DNA from: an uncultured Lachnospiraceae bacterium
GTDB taxonomy: Bacteria; Bacillota; Clostridia; Lachnospirales; Lachnospiraceae
Assembly (NCBI GenBank): GCA_900551115.1
Contig: URUY01000026.1
Span: forward strand, 1-54,960
Length of the DNA stretch: 54,960 nucleotides
Direction: 5' to 3'
Made by a program: the position numbers and the translations under genes. How positions within the stretch are numbered: the first letter of the stretch is position 1; every line of letters begins with the position of its first letter. Positions 24,584-32,957 of this stretch are shown here, piece by piece. Below the pieces are notes generated by a model. The model saw nothing but the letters and a program-made list of their open reading frames with translations, did no database searches and was not told where the DNA came from.

Positions 24584-24797
24584 TTTCAGACTATGCTCTC
24601 CAATGGACTCTTCCTCCTGTTTTACTATTGGAAATGGTTTACTGTTACCGAATTTTCTCATCCATATTTTTCTTTTGTATCTTTCCACTTTTTCCTTTGT
24701 ACTGATTGTACTGTAACGTCAACTGCTTTTTCTCTGTTGTACTTCGTTACCTTTTCCTGTGTACTTGTATACTCTTTTCTTTGGTTCCTATATTCAT
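24569..24797 (-). pseudogene. Possible decayed small gene in an AT-rich gap
   Basis: The 24443-25079 stretch has no intact gene and is T-rich on the plus strand. On the minus strand, three short frames follow one another: MNIGTKEK..., then a Lys/Glu-rich stretch (EYTSTQEKVTKYNREKA), then MRKFGNSKPFPIVKQEEES ending at 24569 inside the terminator stem. The last two overlap as ATGA. Together they look like one small basic protein broken by frameshifts. A-rich DNA readily gives Lys/Glu frames, so this is tentative. Confidence 0.25.
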
Positions 24798-25079
24798 TTG
24801 TATATTATATGGATGTTTAAATTTGGAAATTTACGTTTTAGGTGGACTGTACCTCGCTTTCTTTTATATTTGCAATTCTGCTTTTTATTTTCTTTTTCTC
24901 TTGTTTGTAAGTTCATTATATCTATTTCGCCTTTATTTGTCAATATACTTTTTATTATTTTTTAAATTATTTTATTTTTTACCATTATATCCCTTATTTT
25001 CCAATAATTATGCATTTTATTTTGGGTAAACTGTTTATTCAAGTCTTTTCCACTTACATTTTCAAGATATCACACATTA

Positions 25080-25108
25080 TTGACGGCGCAGAGATACCGT
25101 TTTATAAT
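25080..25108 (+). promoter_or_regulatory. Promoter for the LUD gene
   Basis: TTGACG-17-TATAAT; the leader to the start codon is about 50 bases. Confidence 0.75.
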
Positions 25109-25167
25109 ATTTTTTATAACATCAGGTTTATATAAGGTCTGTATGGGAAAGGTAAGGTAATTTTCGT

Positions 25168-25803
25168 ATGACACACAAACAACTGGCTTTTGAAACTACT
25201 GCAAACACGATTATAAAGAATCTGAACACCCGAAATATAGAAGGCTATTTTTTTGAAAGCTCCAAAGACGCGGTTTTGGCCATTCTTAACATGATGCCCA
25301 AGGGAAGCTCCGTCACCTGGGGCGGCAGCGAAACGTTAAAGGAATCCGGCATGTTGGACGCCCTGCAAAAGGGAGATTACAGCCTGATTGACCGAAGTAC
25401 AGCTACCACACCGGCAGAACGCCGCACCCAGTACTCTCAGATGGTCTTAGCTGATTACTTTTTTATGAGTACCAATGCCATTACCATGAGCGGTGAGCTT
25501 GTCAATATTGACGGCAACTCCAACCGCGTCGGTCTTTTGGTCCACGGTCCTGCCCACGTCATGATTTTGGTAGGAATGAACAAGCTTGCAGCCGATGTGG
25601 AATCGGCAGTGAAACGCATCCGCACCTATGCATGTCCTGCCAACGCCCGCAAATTAAATAAAAAAACACCCTGCGGTGTAATAGGAAAGTGCAGCGAATG
25701 TCTATCTGCCGAATGTATGTGCAACCAGGTTGTTATCACAAGAAGAAGCGGTCATCCCGGCCGCATCAAGGTATTCTTTATTGCCGAAGAGCTGGGCTTT
25801 TAG
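25168..25803 (+). CDS. LUD domain (lactate utilisation, LutC-like) protein
   Basis: The 211-residue protein belongs to the LUD/DUF162 family (VTWGGSETLKESGM, STNAITMSGELVNIDGNSNR, LVHGPAHVMILVGMNKL). LutC-type proteins take part in lactate oxidation complexes, but stand-alone LUD proteins in clostridia have no settled role. A C-terminal Cys cluster (CPANAR..., CGVIGKCSECLSAECMC) could bind iron-sulfur or zinc. It is a single-gene unit with its own promoter and terminator. Confidence 0.85.
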   Translation: MTHKQLAFETTANTIIKNLNTRNIEGYFFESSKDAVLAILNMMPKGSSVTWGGSETLKESGMLDALQKGDYSLIDRSTATTPAERRTQYSQMVLADYFFMSTNAITMSGELVNIDGNSNRVGLLVHGPAHVMILVGMNKLAADVESAVKRIRTYACPANARKLNKKTPCGVIGKCSECLSAECMCNQVVITRRSGHPGRIKVFFIAEELGF

Positions 25804-25855
25804 CCCGGTGCGGATATAAAATGACAGGTTTCTTATTATGAAAACATATTAAAAA

Positions 25856-25907
25856 CGCCGTCCCCTTGAAGCAGTGTAAAACCGCTTCCTGCGGACGGCG
25901 CCTTTTT
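25856..25907 (+). terminator. Terminator between the LUD and aspartokinase genes
   Basis: CGCCGTCC and GGACGGCG form the outer stem, a GAAGC/GCTTC hairpin sits inside, and CCTTTTT follows on the plus strand. The convergent aspartokinase stop overlaps the T-tract. Confidence 0.85.
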
Positions 25908-27225
25908 ATAACTGTGTTATTACAAAAATATCATAAATAGCTTTTATTGCGGTTTCAAATTCCTCATTAGATACACCGATAATAATATTCAGCTCTGAAG
26001 ACCCCTGGTCAATCATCTTCACATTGACATTTGCATGTGCCAGTGCGGCAAATACCCTGCCTGCCGTACCGCGCATGGATTTCATACCGCGCCCTACAAC
26101 TGCAATCAGCGCCATATCTGACTCGATATCAATGGAATCAGGGTCTGCCAGTCTGTGAATACCTGCCACCACCTTCTGCTCCTTGTGCATGAATTCATCC
26201 TGATGCACAAAAACCGTCATGGTATCAATTCCTGAGGGTACATGCTCAAAGGCAATACCGTTTTCCTCGAAAGCCTGTAATACCTTTCTGCCAAAACCGA
26301 TTTCCGAGTTCATCATATCCTTTTCAATATTGACTGCGCAGAAGCCTTTTTTTCCTGCAATACCGGTAATGACATATTTGGATTTCTGACAGGTGCTTCC
26401 TACAATCCAGGTACCTTCATCATCCGGCGCATTGGTATTGCGGATATTAATGGGAATCCCCTGCTGGCGCACCGGGAAAATAGCATCCTCATGCAGCACG
26501 GTGGCACCCATATAAGCAAGCTCACGCAGCTCCTTGTAGGTAATCACTTCTATTGCAGCCGGCTTGTCGATAATGCGGGGATCCGCAATCAAAAAGCCTG
26601 AAACATCCGTCCAGTTTTCATAAACATCAGCCTTTACTGCCTTTGCCACGATGGAACCGGTAATATCAGAACCGCCGCGGGAAAAGGTCTTTACACGTCC
26701 ATCCGCATAAGAACCGTAAAAGCCCGGAACCACAGCATTCTTACATTTGGAAAGACGCTCTGAAAGCACTTCGTTTGTAAGCTCTGCATTAAATTCGCCG
26801 TTATCCTTAAAAAAGATAACTTCTGCGGAATCAATAAACTCGTATCCCAGATAGGCTGCCATGATAATACCGTTTAAATATTCTCCGCGGGAAGCGGCGT
26901 AATTGTCGCCTGCTTTTCCTTTAAAATTCTTTTCGATAACCTGAAATTCTTTATCCAGTGAAAGCTCCAGATGAAGTCCGTCAATAATTTCCTGATATCT
27001 TTCCTTAATTGCATCCAGTTCCTTTTTAAAATCCTTGCCTTTTTCTGCAAGCGCATAACAGCCATAAAGCATATCCGTTACCTTGGTATCGTTTGAAAAA
27101 CGTTTGCCCGGAGCAGACGGAACCACATAGCTCCTTTCCTTGTCTGCCCTGATGATATTACCTACCTTTACAAACTGCTCCGCACTGGCAAGAGAGCTGC
27201 CGCCAAACTTCACTACTTTCTTCAT
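25906..27225 (-). CDS. lysC: Aspartate kinase
   Basis: The 439-residue enzyme phosphorylates aspartate, the first step to lysine, threonine and methionine. Motifs are VVKFGGSSLA, FSRGGSDITG and two C-terminal ACT domains (from ~300; feedback sensing, GMKSMRGTAGRVFAAL, NIIIGV). It is the monofunctional clostridial type. It is last in a run with an ACT/HTH protein, hom and an ApgM-like enzyme, 21 bases after the latter. Confidence 0.94.
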   Translation of the reverse strand: MKKVVKFGGSSLASAEQFVKVGNIIRADKERSYVVPSAPGKRFSNDTKVTDMLYGCYALAEKGKDFKKELDAIKERYQEIIDGLHLELSLDKEFQVIEKNFKGKAGDNYAASRGEYLNGIIMAAYLGYEFIDSAEVIFFKDNGEFNAELTNEVLSERLSKCKNAVVPGFYGSYADGRVKTFSRGGSDITGSIVAKAVKADVYENWTDVSGFLIADPRIIDKPAAIEVITYKELRELAYMGATVLHEDAIFPVRQQGIPINIRNTNAPDDEGTWIVGSTCQKSKYVITGIAGKKGFCAVNIEKDMMNSEIGFGRKVLQAFEENGIAFEHVPSGIDTMTVFVHQDEFMHKEQKVVAGIHRLADPDSIDIESDMALIAVVGRGMKSMRGTAGRVFAALAHANVNVKMIDQGSSELNIIIGVSNEEFETAIKAIYDIFVITQL

Positions 27226-27246
27226 AACACTTTGTACTCCTCATTA

Positions 27247-28449
27247 TTATTTTTCAAAAAGATGGTCTATCAGCTTATGGCCCTGCGTTTCCAATCTGCC
27301 GCTTGCATGCCCTTCCCGCTCATTGTAATTCCACTTTTCGCTTTTTTCATCCGTACTGTCATAAAGCATATAAGGCACATTGTCTGCCGTATGGGTACGC
27401 ACCCTGACAGGCGTAGGATGATCCGGCAAAACCAGCATCCTAAAGTCCATGCCTTTATCTTGTAACTGCTTTACAACCGGGCCGATAACCCTGGTATCCA
27501 GATACTGAATGGCCTGTACCTTTCTTTCCACGCTTCCCTGGTGACCCATTTCATCGGGCGCCTCCACATGGATATATGCAAAATCATAACCGTCCTCAGC
27601 TAATGCTTTTACGGCTGCCTCGACTTTTCCTTCATAATTGGTATGCAGGCCGCCGTTTGCCCCCTCTACATGGGCGACTCCCATACCGGCTCCCACTGCA
27701 ATTCCCTTTAAAAGGTCAACCGCCGATACCATCATGCCCTTTTTTCCGGTCTTTTCTTCAAAAGAAGTCAGCGCCGGTTTTGTGCCTGCACCCCAGAACC
27801 AACAGCAGTTAGCAGGATTTAGTCCCTGCTTTTTTCTCTCTATATTCAGGGGATGGTTTACTAAAATTTCATAGCTTTTCTCCATCATTTTACGGAACTT
27901 ATCCTCTGTCGGAAGATACTGCCCAATCACCTGTCCCAGTACATCATGGGGCTGCGTCAAATCGATTACCCTGCCTTTATTCCATATCAGACAATGTCTG
28001 TAGCTGGTGCCTACATAAAACTGAAACTCTTCGTCCGCAAGCTCACGGGCAACTGCCTCCAACAGTACCGCACAGTCCTCGGTGCTGATTTCCGAAGAGC
28101 TGTGATCAATAATGGTCTGCTGCTCAAACGGTACGTCTTCCTCTGATAAGGTTACGATATTACAGCGGAGCGCAATATCCGTATCCTTCATAGGTACGCC
28201 GATGCTGAGTGCTTCTAACGGAGAACGCCCGGAATAATACACTTTAGGGTCATATCCGATTACAGAAAGATTTGCGGTATCCGACCCCGGCTTCATGCCG
28301 TCAGGAATCGTATGTACCATGCCAATCTCCGATTTTTTACTTAACTCATCCAGATTGGGCGTAGCCGCATACTCTAAAGGCGTCTTTCCTCCCAACGCTT
28401 CTATAGGCTCATCGGCCATGCCGTCCCCTAATACTACCAGATATTTCAT
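27247..28449 (-). CDS. ApgM-family phosphoglycerate mutase-like enzyme; likely homoserine kinase role
   Basis: A 400-residue alkaline-phosphatase-superfamily protein of the archaeal-type cofactor-independent phosphoglycerate mutase (ApgM) family. LGDGMAD holds the first metal ligand, SDTANLSVIGYDP the nucleophile Ser, VEAPDEMGHQG and LPDHPTPVRVRTHT the remaining ligands. It is sandwiched between hom and lysC, and no thrB is present in the window. ApgM relatives in threonine clusters have been proposed, with genetic support in some bacteria, as non-orthologous homoserine kinases. I favour that over glycolysis from context; the sequence alone cannot decide. Confidence 0.85.
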   Translation of the reverse strand: MKYLVVLGDGMADEPIEALGGKTPLEYAATPNLDELSKKSEIGMVHTIPDGMKPGSDTANLSVIGYDPKVYYSGRSPLEALSIGVPMKDTDIALRCNIVTLSEEDVPFEQQTIIDHSSSEISTEDCAVLLEAVARELADEEFQFYVGTSYRHCLIWNKGRVIDLTQPHDVLGQVIGQYLPTEDKFRKMMEKSYEILVNHPLNIERKKQGLNPANCCWFWGAGTKPALTSFEEKTGKKGMMVSAVDLLKGIAVGAGMGVAHVEGANGGLHTNYEGKVEAAVKALAEDGYDFAYIHVEAPDEMGHQGSVERKVQAIQYLDTRVIGPVVKQLQDKGMDFRMLVLPDHPTPVRVRTHTADNVPYMLYDSTDEKSEKWNYNEREGHASGRLETQGHKLIDHLFEK

Positions 28450-28482
28450 ATTGACAAAACCTCCTGTTTTTATGCCGTCCTA

Positions 28483-29697
28483 TTATGCTTCGATACGGAT
28501 TCTGTCCCCTGTTACCACATCTGCAAGCTTCTCATACCGGGAGGCAAATTCTTTTTCTTTCATTACCGGCGTTACAAAACCTGTTTCCTCGGGCACATCA
28601 GAAAGCTTAATTTCCTGTACTTCTCCAAACAGCTCCTTTACCTTTTCTTCGCTGCCTGCTTTTGCACGGAAGAAGAACCTTCTTTCCACATCATCTATGC
28701 TCATCAAATCTGCATCCTGTGCGTCCCAGAAGCACATAATCACCTTACCCAAGTGTCTTGCACAGTCAATGACGTCAGATACCACTGCACTTGCCGTAGG
28801 CAGCTTTCCGGCTCCTCTTCCGTAATACATGGAATCACCTAACATATTGCCCTTTACAAACACGGCATTGAACACCCCGTTTACCATATGCAGGGGATGG
28901 TCCTCAGAAATCAGGCAGGGAGCTACCATGGCAAGCGTCCTGTCTCCGATTTCCCTGCTTAAGGCAAGGAGCTTAATGGACATATGCATTTCTTTTGCAT
29001 AGGCAAAATCACGGGATGTAATTTTAGTAATACCTTCGGTATAAATTTTTCTGTAATCTACATTCTTACCAAGCATCAGGGAAGAAAGTATGGCAATTTT
29101 CCTGCAAGCATCGTGTCCTTCCACATCCGCCTCCGGATTTTTCTCTGCATAACCCTTTTCCTGGGCTTTTTTCAAAACATCGGCAAAATCAGCGCCTTCA
29201 TTTTCCATCTTGGATAAAATGTAATTGGTAGTACCGTTTAAGATACCGGTTATGGCTTCAATACGCTCCGCTGTCAGAGAGTAATTAAGCGGTCTGATAA
29301 TGGGAATACCGCCGCCTACGCTTGCCTCAAACAGATAGTTGCATTTATGCTCCTTAGCCAGCGAAATCAGCTCCGGTCCATGTGCCGCAACCAGCTCTTT
29401 ATTAGAGGTACATACGCTCTTTCCTGCAAGCAGCGCCTGTTTGGTAAATTCATAGGCTGCTCCCACGCCGCCCATTGTCTCGCAGACAATCTGCACTTCC
29501 TCATCCTCTACAATCTGTTTAAAATCATGGACAACCTTGCTTTCGTAAGGGTCCCCCGGAAATTCACGTAAATCCAGAATATATTTAATTGATAATTCTT
29601 CTCCGGCCTTTTTGTTGACCATATCCTTATTCTTTTCGATTACTTCAACAACACCGCTTCCTACCGTACCGTATCCTAACACTGCTACCTGAATCAT
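28483..29697 (-). CDS. hom: Homoserine dehydrogenase
   Basis: The 404-residue enzyme reduces aspartate semialdehyde to homoserine. The NAD(P)-binding fold opens with VAVLGYGTVGSGVVEV, the catalytic region includes TSNKELVAAHG, GGGIPIIRPL and GILNGTTNYIL, and a C-terminal ACT-like domain (~340-404) may carry threonine feedback. It follows the ACT/HTH protein by 23 bases and precedes the ApgM-like gene by 33. Confidence 0.95.
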   Translation of the reverse strand: MIQVAVLGYGTVGSGVVEVIEKNKDMVNKKAGEELSIKYILDLREFPGDPYESKVVHDFKQIVEDEEVQIVCETMGGVGAAYEFTKQALLAGKSVCTSNKELVAAHGPELISLAKEHKCNYLFEASVGGGIPIIRPLNYSLTAERIEAITGILNGTTNYILSKMENEGADFADVLKKAQEKGYAEKNPEADVEGHDACRKIAILSSLMLGKNVDYRKIYTEGITKITSRDFAYAKEMHMSIKLLALSREIGDRTLAMVAPCLISEDHPLHMVNGVFNAVFVKGNMLGDSMYYGRGAGKLPTASAVVSDVIDCARHLGKVIMCFWDAQDADLMSIDDVERRFFFRAKAGSEEKVKELFGEVQEIKLSDVPEETGFVTPVMKEKEFASRYEKLADVVTGDRIRIEA

Positions 29698-29720
29698 GTT
29701 TAATCCCTCTCTATCATTTT

Positions 29721-30164
29721 TTATTCTTTTGCCAGTATCTTAACGTGATGCATACCTTGTTTGTTTTCCATTTCCGCAATCATCTGAGACACATCCCTTG
29801 TGGTCTGAAGTATCTGAATACTCAGGCTTAAGGAAGCCATCCCGTTAATAGGGATACTCTGATGAATCGTCAGTATATTTGCTCCAAAATCTGCAATTGT
29901 CTTAAGTACCTCAGACAACAGCCCCGGCTCATCATCCATCTGAAAGGTCAGGGTAATGGTGCGCCCCTGGGAATTGTCATGAAATTCAAAAATATCATCC
30001 TTATACTTATAAAAAGAACTGCGGCTGATGCCTACCTTATCCGCCGCCTCCTGAACTGTCAATACTTTTTCTGATTCCAAAAGCCGCTTTGCTTCCACAA
30101 CCTTTAATAAGACCTCGGGAACAGCCTTCTGTTTTACTACAAAGTACCCGGTAGATTCACCCAT
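29721..30164 (-). CDS. HTH-ACT regulator (UPF0735, ThrR/PheB-like)
   Basis: The 147-residue protein has an N-terminal helix-turn-helix (LTVQEAADKVGISRSSFYKYKDD, about 40-62) and a C-terminal ACT domain (ITLTFQMDDEPGLLSEVLKTIADFGANILTI). B. subtilis relatives of this UPF0735 family include a regulator of threonine genes. Position at the head of a hom/apgM/lysC unit suggests it senses an aspartate-family amino acid and controls this operon. Confidence 0.85.
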   Translation of the reverse strand: MGESTGYFVVKQKAVPEVLLKVVEAKRLLESEKVLTVQEAADKVGISRSSFYKYKDDIFEFHDNSQGRTITLTFQMDDEPGLLSEVLKTIADFGANILTIHQSIPINGMASLSLSIQILQTTRDVSQMIAEMENKQGMHHVKILAKE

Positions 30165-30221
30165 ATTTTCACTTCACTTTCTCTGCTGCGAAGCTTCCGC
30201 TTCCCCAATAATCCGTATTAT

Positions 30222-30237
30222 GTATACACCTGTATAC
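30222..30237. promoter_or_regulatory. Inverted repeat in the threonine-operon leader
   Basis: GTATAC, four bases, GTATAC, about 60 bases downstream of the predicted transcription start. A second inverted repeat (ATTTTGTATA/TATACAAAAT, 30368-30390) lies upstream of the promoter. Either could be a site for the HTH-ACT protein (inference). Confidence 0.35.
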
Positions 30238-30301
30238 CTGTCAGCTACATTTCCCTTTATGTGTCCGCGCAACAAAAACGCATGTGCGCCGCTGAAAGAT
30301 A

Positions 30302-30330
30302 GTTTAGCACACATGCCATTGGAAAGCAAG
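30302..30330 (-). promoter_or_regulatory. Promoter for the threonine operon
   Basis: TTGCTT-17-TAAACT on the minus strand, with an extended -10 (TGC). The leader is about 130 bases. No T-box motif is visible in it. Confidence 0.55.
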
Positions 30331-30394
30331 CCCCAAATTGTATGGATTCTCCTTTTTTTGTGGATACATTTTGTATAATATATACAAAATATAC

Positions 30395-30424
30395 CTACAA
30401 AACGGGCGGACAATATGTCCGCCC
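30395..30424 (-). terminator. Terminator after glyA
   Basis: GGGCGGAC and GTCCGCCC form an eight-base GC stem with a five-base loop, followed by GTTTTG on the minus strand, 26 bases beyond the glyA stop. Confidence 0.75.
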
Positions 30425-30449
30425 CAACCAGTCAAGCTGATATATATCT

Positions 30450-31688
30450 TTAAATAAGAGGATATTTGTCCGTCAGTTTTTGTACAATGGCTCTTGCTGC
30501 AGGAATCTTCTCCTCGCCTTCCTTGATTACCATGGCAATTGCTTCTGCAATCTGGTCCATATCTTCTGCATTCATGCCGCGGGAAGTAACTGCAGGCGTT
30601 CCCAAACGTACACCGCTCGTTACGAAGGGAGACTGGGGATCATTGGGAATGGTGTTTTTGTTGCAGGTAATATGGGCTGCATCCAAAAGCTTTTCCACTG
30701 CCTTTCCTGTCAAACCAAAATTAGTCAGATCCACTAACATCAGATGATTGTCCGTACCGCCGGAAACAATTTTGATGCCGCGGCTTAAAAGCCCCTTGCA
30801 GAGTGCCTGTGCATTGTTCACAATCTGCTGCTGATAAGCCTTGAAATCATCGCTTAATGCTTCTTTAAAGCATACTGCCTTTGCTGCAATCACATGCATC
30901 AGAGGACCGCCCTGAATGCCGGGGAAAATTGCTTTATTGAAATTATATTTTTCAGCAGCTTCCTTATTGCAGAGAATCAAACCGCCTCTGGGACCTCTTA
31001 ATGTCTTGTGTGTCGTAGTGGTGACCACATCTGCATAGGGAATGGGACTGGGATGCAGACCTGCCGCTACCAGACCCGCAATATGCGCCATATCTACCAT
31101 CAACACAGCGCCTACTTCGTCAGCAACCTCACGGAATTTTTTAAAATCAATGGTTCTTGCATAAGCAGAAGCGCCTGCAATAATCATCTTGGGTTTATTG
31201 GCAATGGCCAGCTCTCTCATTTTATCATAATCAATAAAGCCTTCGTCATTTACACCGTAAGGTACAATGTTAAAGTATTTTCCGGACATATTTACCGGGC
31301 TTCCGTGTGTCAGATGTCCGCCGTGATCCAGATTCATACCCATGATGGTGTCGCCGGGCTTACATACCGCAAACTGCACCGCCATATTAGCCTGTGCGCC
31401 GGAATGGGGCTGTACATTGGCATAATCACAGCCAAACAGCTCCTTCGCCCTCTCGATTGCCAGATTTTCCACTACGTCCACGCATTCACAGCCGCCGTAA
31501 TATCTCTTTCCCGGATATCCTTCCGCATATTTGTTAGTCAGCGGGCTTCCCATCGCTGCCATAACCGCCTTGCTTACCCAGTTTTCGGAAGCAATCAGCT
31601 CAATATGGCTGTTCTGCCTTTCCTGCTCGTCTACAATTGCCTGTGCAATCTGCTCATCCACTGCTCTTACTTCATCTAAAGAATACAT
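30450..31688 (-). CDS. glyA: Serine hydroxymethyltransferase
   Basis: The 412-residue PLP enzyme interconverts serine and glycine with transfer of a one-carbon unit to tetrahydrofolate. Motifs are NKYAEGYPGKRYYGG, QPHSGAQANMAV, the PLP lysine in VVTTTTHKTLRGPRGG, and TPAVTSRGM. It is a single-gene unit and supplies methylenetetrahydrofolate used by thyA. AAGGAGG precedes the start. Confidence 0.97.
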   Translation of the reverse strand: MYSLDEVRAVDEQIAQAIVDEQERQNSHIELIASENWVSKAVMAAMGSPLTNKYAEGYPGKRYYGGCECVDVVENLAIERAKELFGCDYANVQPHSGAQANMAVQFAVCKPGDTIMGMNLDHGGHLTHGSPVNMSGKYFNIVPYGVNDEGFIDYDKMRELAIANKPKMIIAGASAYARTIDFKKFREVADEVGAVLMVDMAHIAGLVAAGLHPSPIPYADVVTTTTHKTLRGPRGGLILCNKEAAEKYNFNKAIFPGIQGGPLMHVIAAKAVCFKEALSDDFKAYQQQIVNNAQALCKGLLSRGIKIVSGGTDNHLMLVDLTNFGLTGKAVEKLLDAAHITCNKNTIPNDPQSPFVTSGVRLGTPAVTSRGMNAEDMDQIAEAIAMVIKEGEEKIPAARAIVQKLTDKYPLI

Positions 31689-31748
31689 TTTTTTCCTCCT
31701 TCATTGTTTCTGCTTTTTTACATTAACGTGTAAAAACACTTAAAAAAG

Positions 31749-31778
31749 ATTATAGCATAGCTTCTGCAGTTTACGCAA
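31749..31778 (-). promoter_or_regulatory. glyA promoter
   Basis: TTGCGT-18-TATAAT on the minus strand with TGC before the -10 box. Its -35 is ten bases from the -35 of the divergent lipid-kinase promoter. Confidence 0.7.
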
Positions 31779-31787
31779 TACATTTCA

Positions 31788-31816
31788 TTTACATTTAGAC
31801 GGTTTACTGTTACAAT
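31788..31816 (+). promoter_or_regulatory. Promoter for the lipid kinase gene
   Basis: TTTACA-17-TACAAT on the plus strand. The transcript would start at about 31822. Confidence 0.7.
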
Positions 31817-31820
31817 AATT

Positions 31821-31845
31821 GAGGTATCGCCCTGTATGATACCTC
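31821..31845 (+). other. Stem-loop at the 5' end of the lipid kinase mRNA
   Basis: GAGGTATC and GATACCTC form a perfect eight-base stem with a nine-base loop exactly at the predicted transcription start, 23 bases before the start codon. No T-run follows, so an mRNA-stabilising or regulatory hairpin is more likely than a terminator. Confidence 0.5.
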
Positions 31846-31867
31846 ACCTATGATAAAGGAGGTTTTT

Positions 31868-32821
31868 ATGTATTACATTATTATAAATCCCGCCTCCCGT
31901 TCCGGGCGCGGCATTCGTATCTGGGAGGAAATGATAAAACCCGCGCTTTACGATAAAAGCATTTCCTATCAGGCATATTTTTCCAAAAATTCCGGTGATG
32001 TACAGCGGCTTGCCGCAAAAATCATTTCTGATTTCCATAAATCCCATCCCGATTCCCAAGCTCCCTGCCGTCTGATTGTCTTAGGCGGTGACGGCACAAT
32101 TAATGAAGCCCTGCAGGGAATCGCTTCCTTTGACCGCGTTATTCTCGGCTACATTCCCACCGGCTCCAGCAACGACCTGGCCCGGGATGTGGGGATTCCC
32201 AAAAAGCCCTTAGAAGCGCTTGACCGCATCCTTAGTGCCGGGAGCAACGAAGCTGCCGTTCATAAAATGGACAGGGGGCTTGTCTTTTTTGGCACACAAA
32301 AACGTTCCTTCGCCGTCAGCACAGGACTTGGTTTCGATGCCGCTGTATGCGAAGAAGCCCTGCACTCCAAAATAAAAAATACACTCAACCGCCTGCATTT
32401 GGGAAAACTGACCTATTTAGGCATTGCCCTAAAACAGCTTCTTGCAGCCAAATCTGTTTCCTGTGACTTATATTTGGATGATAAGGAACCTGTCCATATT
32501 AAAAAGCTGCTTTTCGCAGCAGCCATGACACACCGTTTTGAAGGCGGCGGGTTTAAATTCTGCCCTATGGCAGACTATACGGACGGTCTGTTCGATTTGT
32601 GTGTGGTAGGCAGTCTTCCCAAGCTCATTATACTCTTTGCACTGCCCACTGCTTTTTTCGGAAAGCATTTTATGTTTCCCGGCGTCAATCATTACCGCGC
32701 AAAGCATATCCGTATTAAAACCAGTATACCGCTTTGGTTCCATACCGACGGAGAGGTTCATGAAAAAACCGATAATCTGGAAATCACCTGCATACAGGGT
32801 GATATCCGCTTTATTATCTGA
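31868..32821 (+). CDS. Diacylglycerol kinase family lipid kinase
   Basis: The 317-residue protein is of the DagK/YegS/BmrU type and probably phosphorylates diacylglycerol or a related lipid with ATP at the membrane. Motifs are YIIINPASRSGRG, VLGGDGTINEAL and GYIPTGSSNDLARDVGIP. A C-terminal beta-sandwich ends with HTDGEVH. The start is the ATG five bases after AAAGGAGG; a longer frame begins six codons earlier. A PAP2 phosphatase gene follows in the same direction with its own promoter. Confidence 0.92.
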   Translation: MYYIIINPASRSGRGIRIWEEMIKPALYDKSISYQAYFSKNSGDVQRLAAKIISDFHKSHPDSQAPCRLIVLGGDGTINEALQGIASFDRVILGYIPTGSSNDLARDVGIPKKPLEALDRILSAGSNEAAVHKMDRGLVFFGTQKRSFAVSTGLGFDAAVCEEALHSKIKNTLNRLHLGKLTYLGIALKQLLAAKSVSCDLYLDDKEPVHIKKLLFAAAMTHRFEGGGFKFCPMADYTDGLFDLCVVGSLPKLIILFALPTAFFGKHFMFPGVNHYRAKHIRIKTSIPLWFHTDGEVHEKTDNLEITCIQGDIRFII

Positions 32822-32867
32822 TTTCTGAAGATTTTCTAAATAAATATTGAAAGATAGCAAAAAACCA

Positions 32868-32895
32868 TTGCAAAATAGAAAAACTCCGCTATACT
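32868..32895 (+). promoter_or_regulatory. Promoter for the PAP2 gene
   Basis: TTGCAA-16-TATACT. It lies within the longest open frame of the gene, so the true start must be downstream. Confidence 0.6.
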
Positions 32896-32957
32896 TGATT
32901 TGTACACAAAAATTAGTCAAAGGCAGTTTGCTGCCGGATATGATGGGAGTTATTATT

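Noticed and set aside
24498..25029. Several plus-strand open frames rich in Phe, Leu and Tyr
   Set aside because: They arise from T-rich DNA, overlap in all three frames, lack ribosome sites and show no stable composition.
30174..30413. 79-codon minus-strand frame before the HTH-ACT gene
   Set aside because: It covers the promoter, a terminator edge and inverted repeats, has no ribosome site and an implausible composition.
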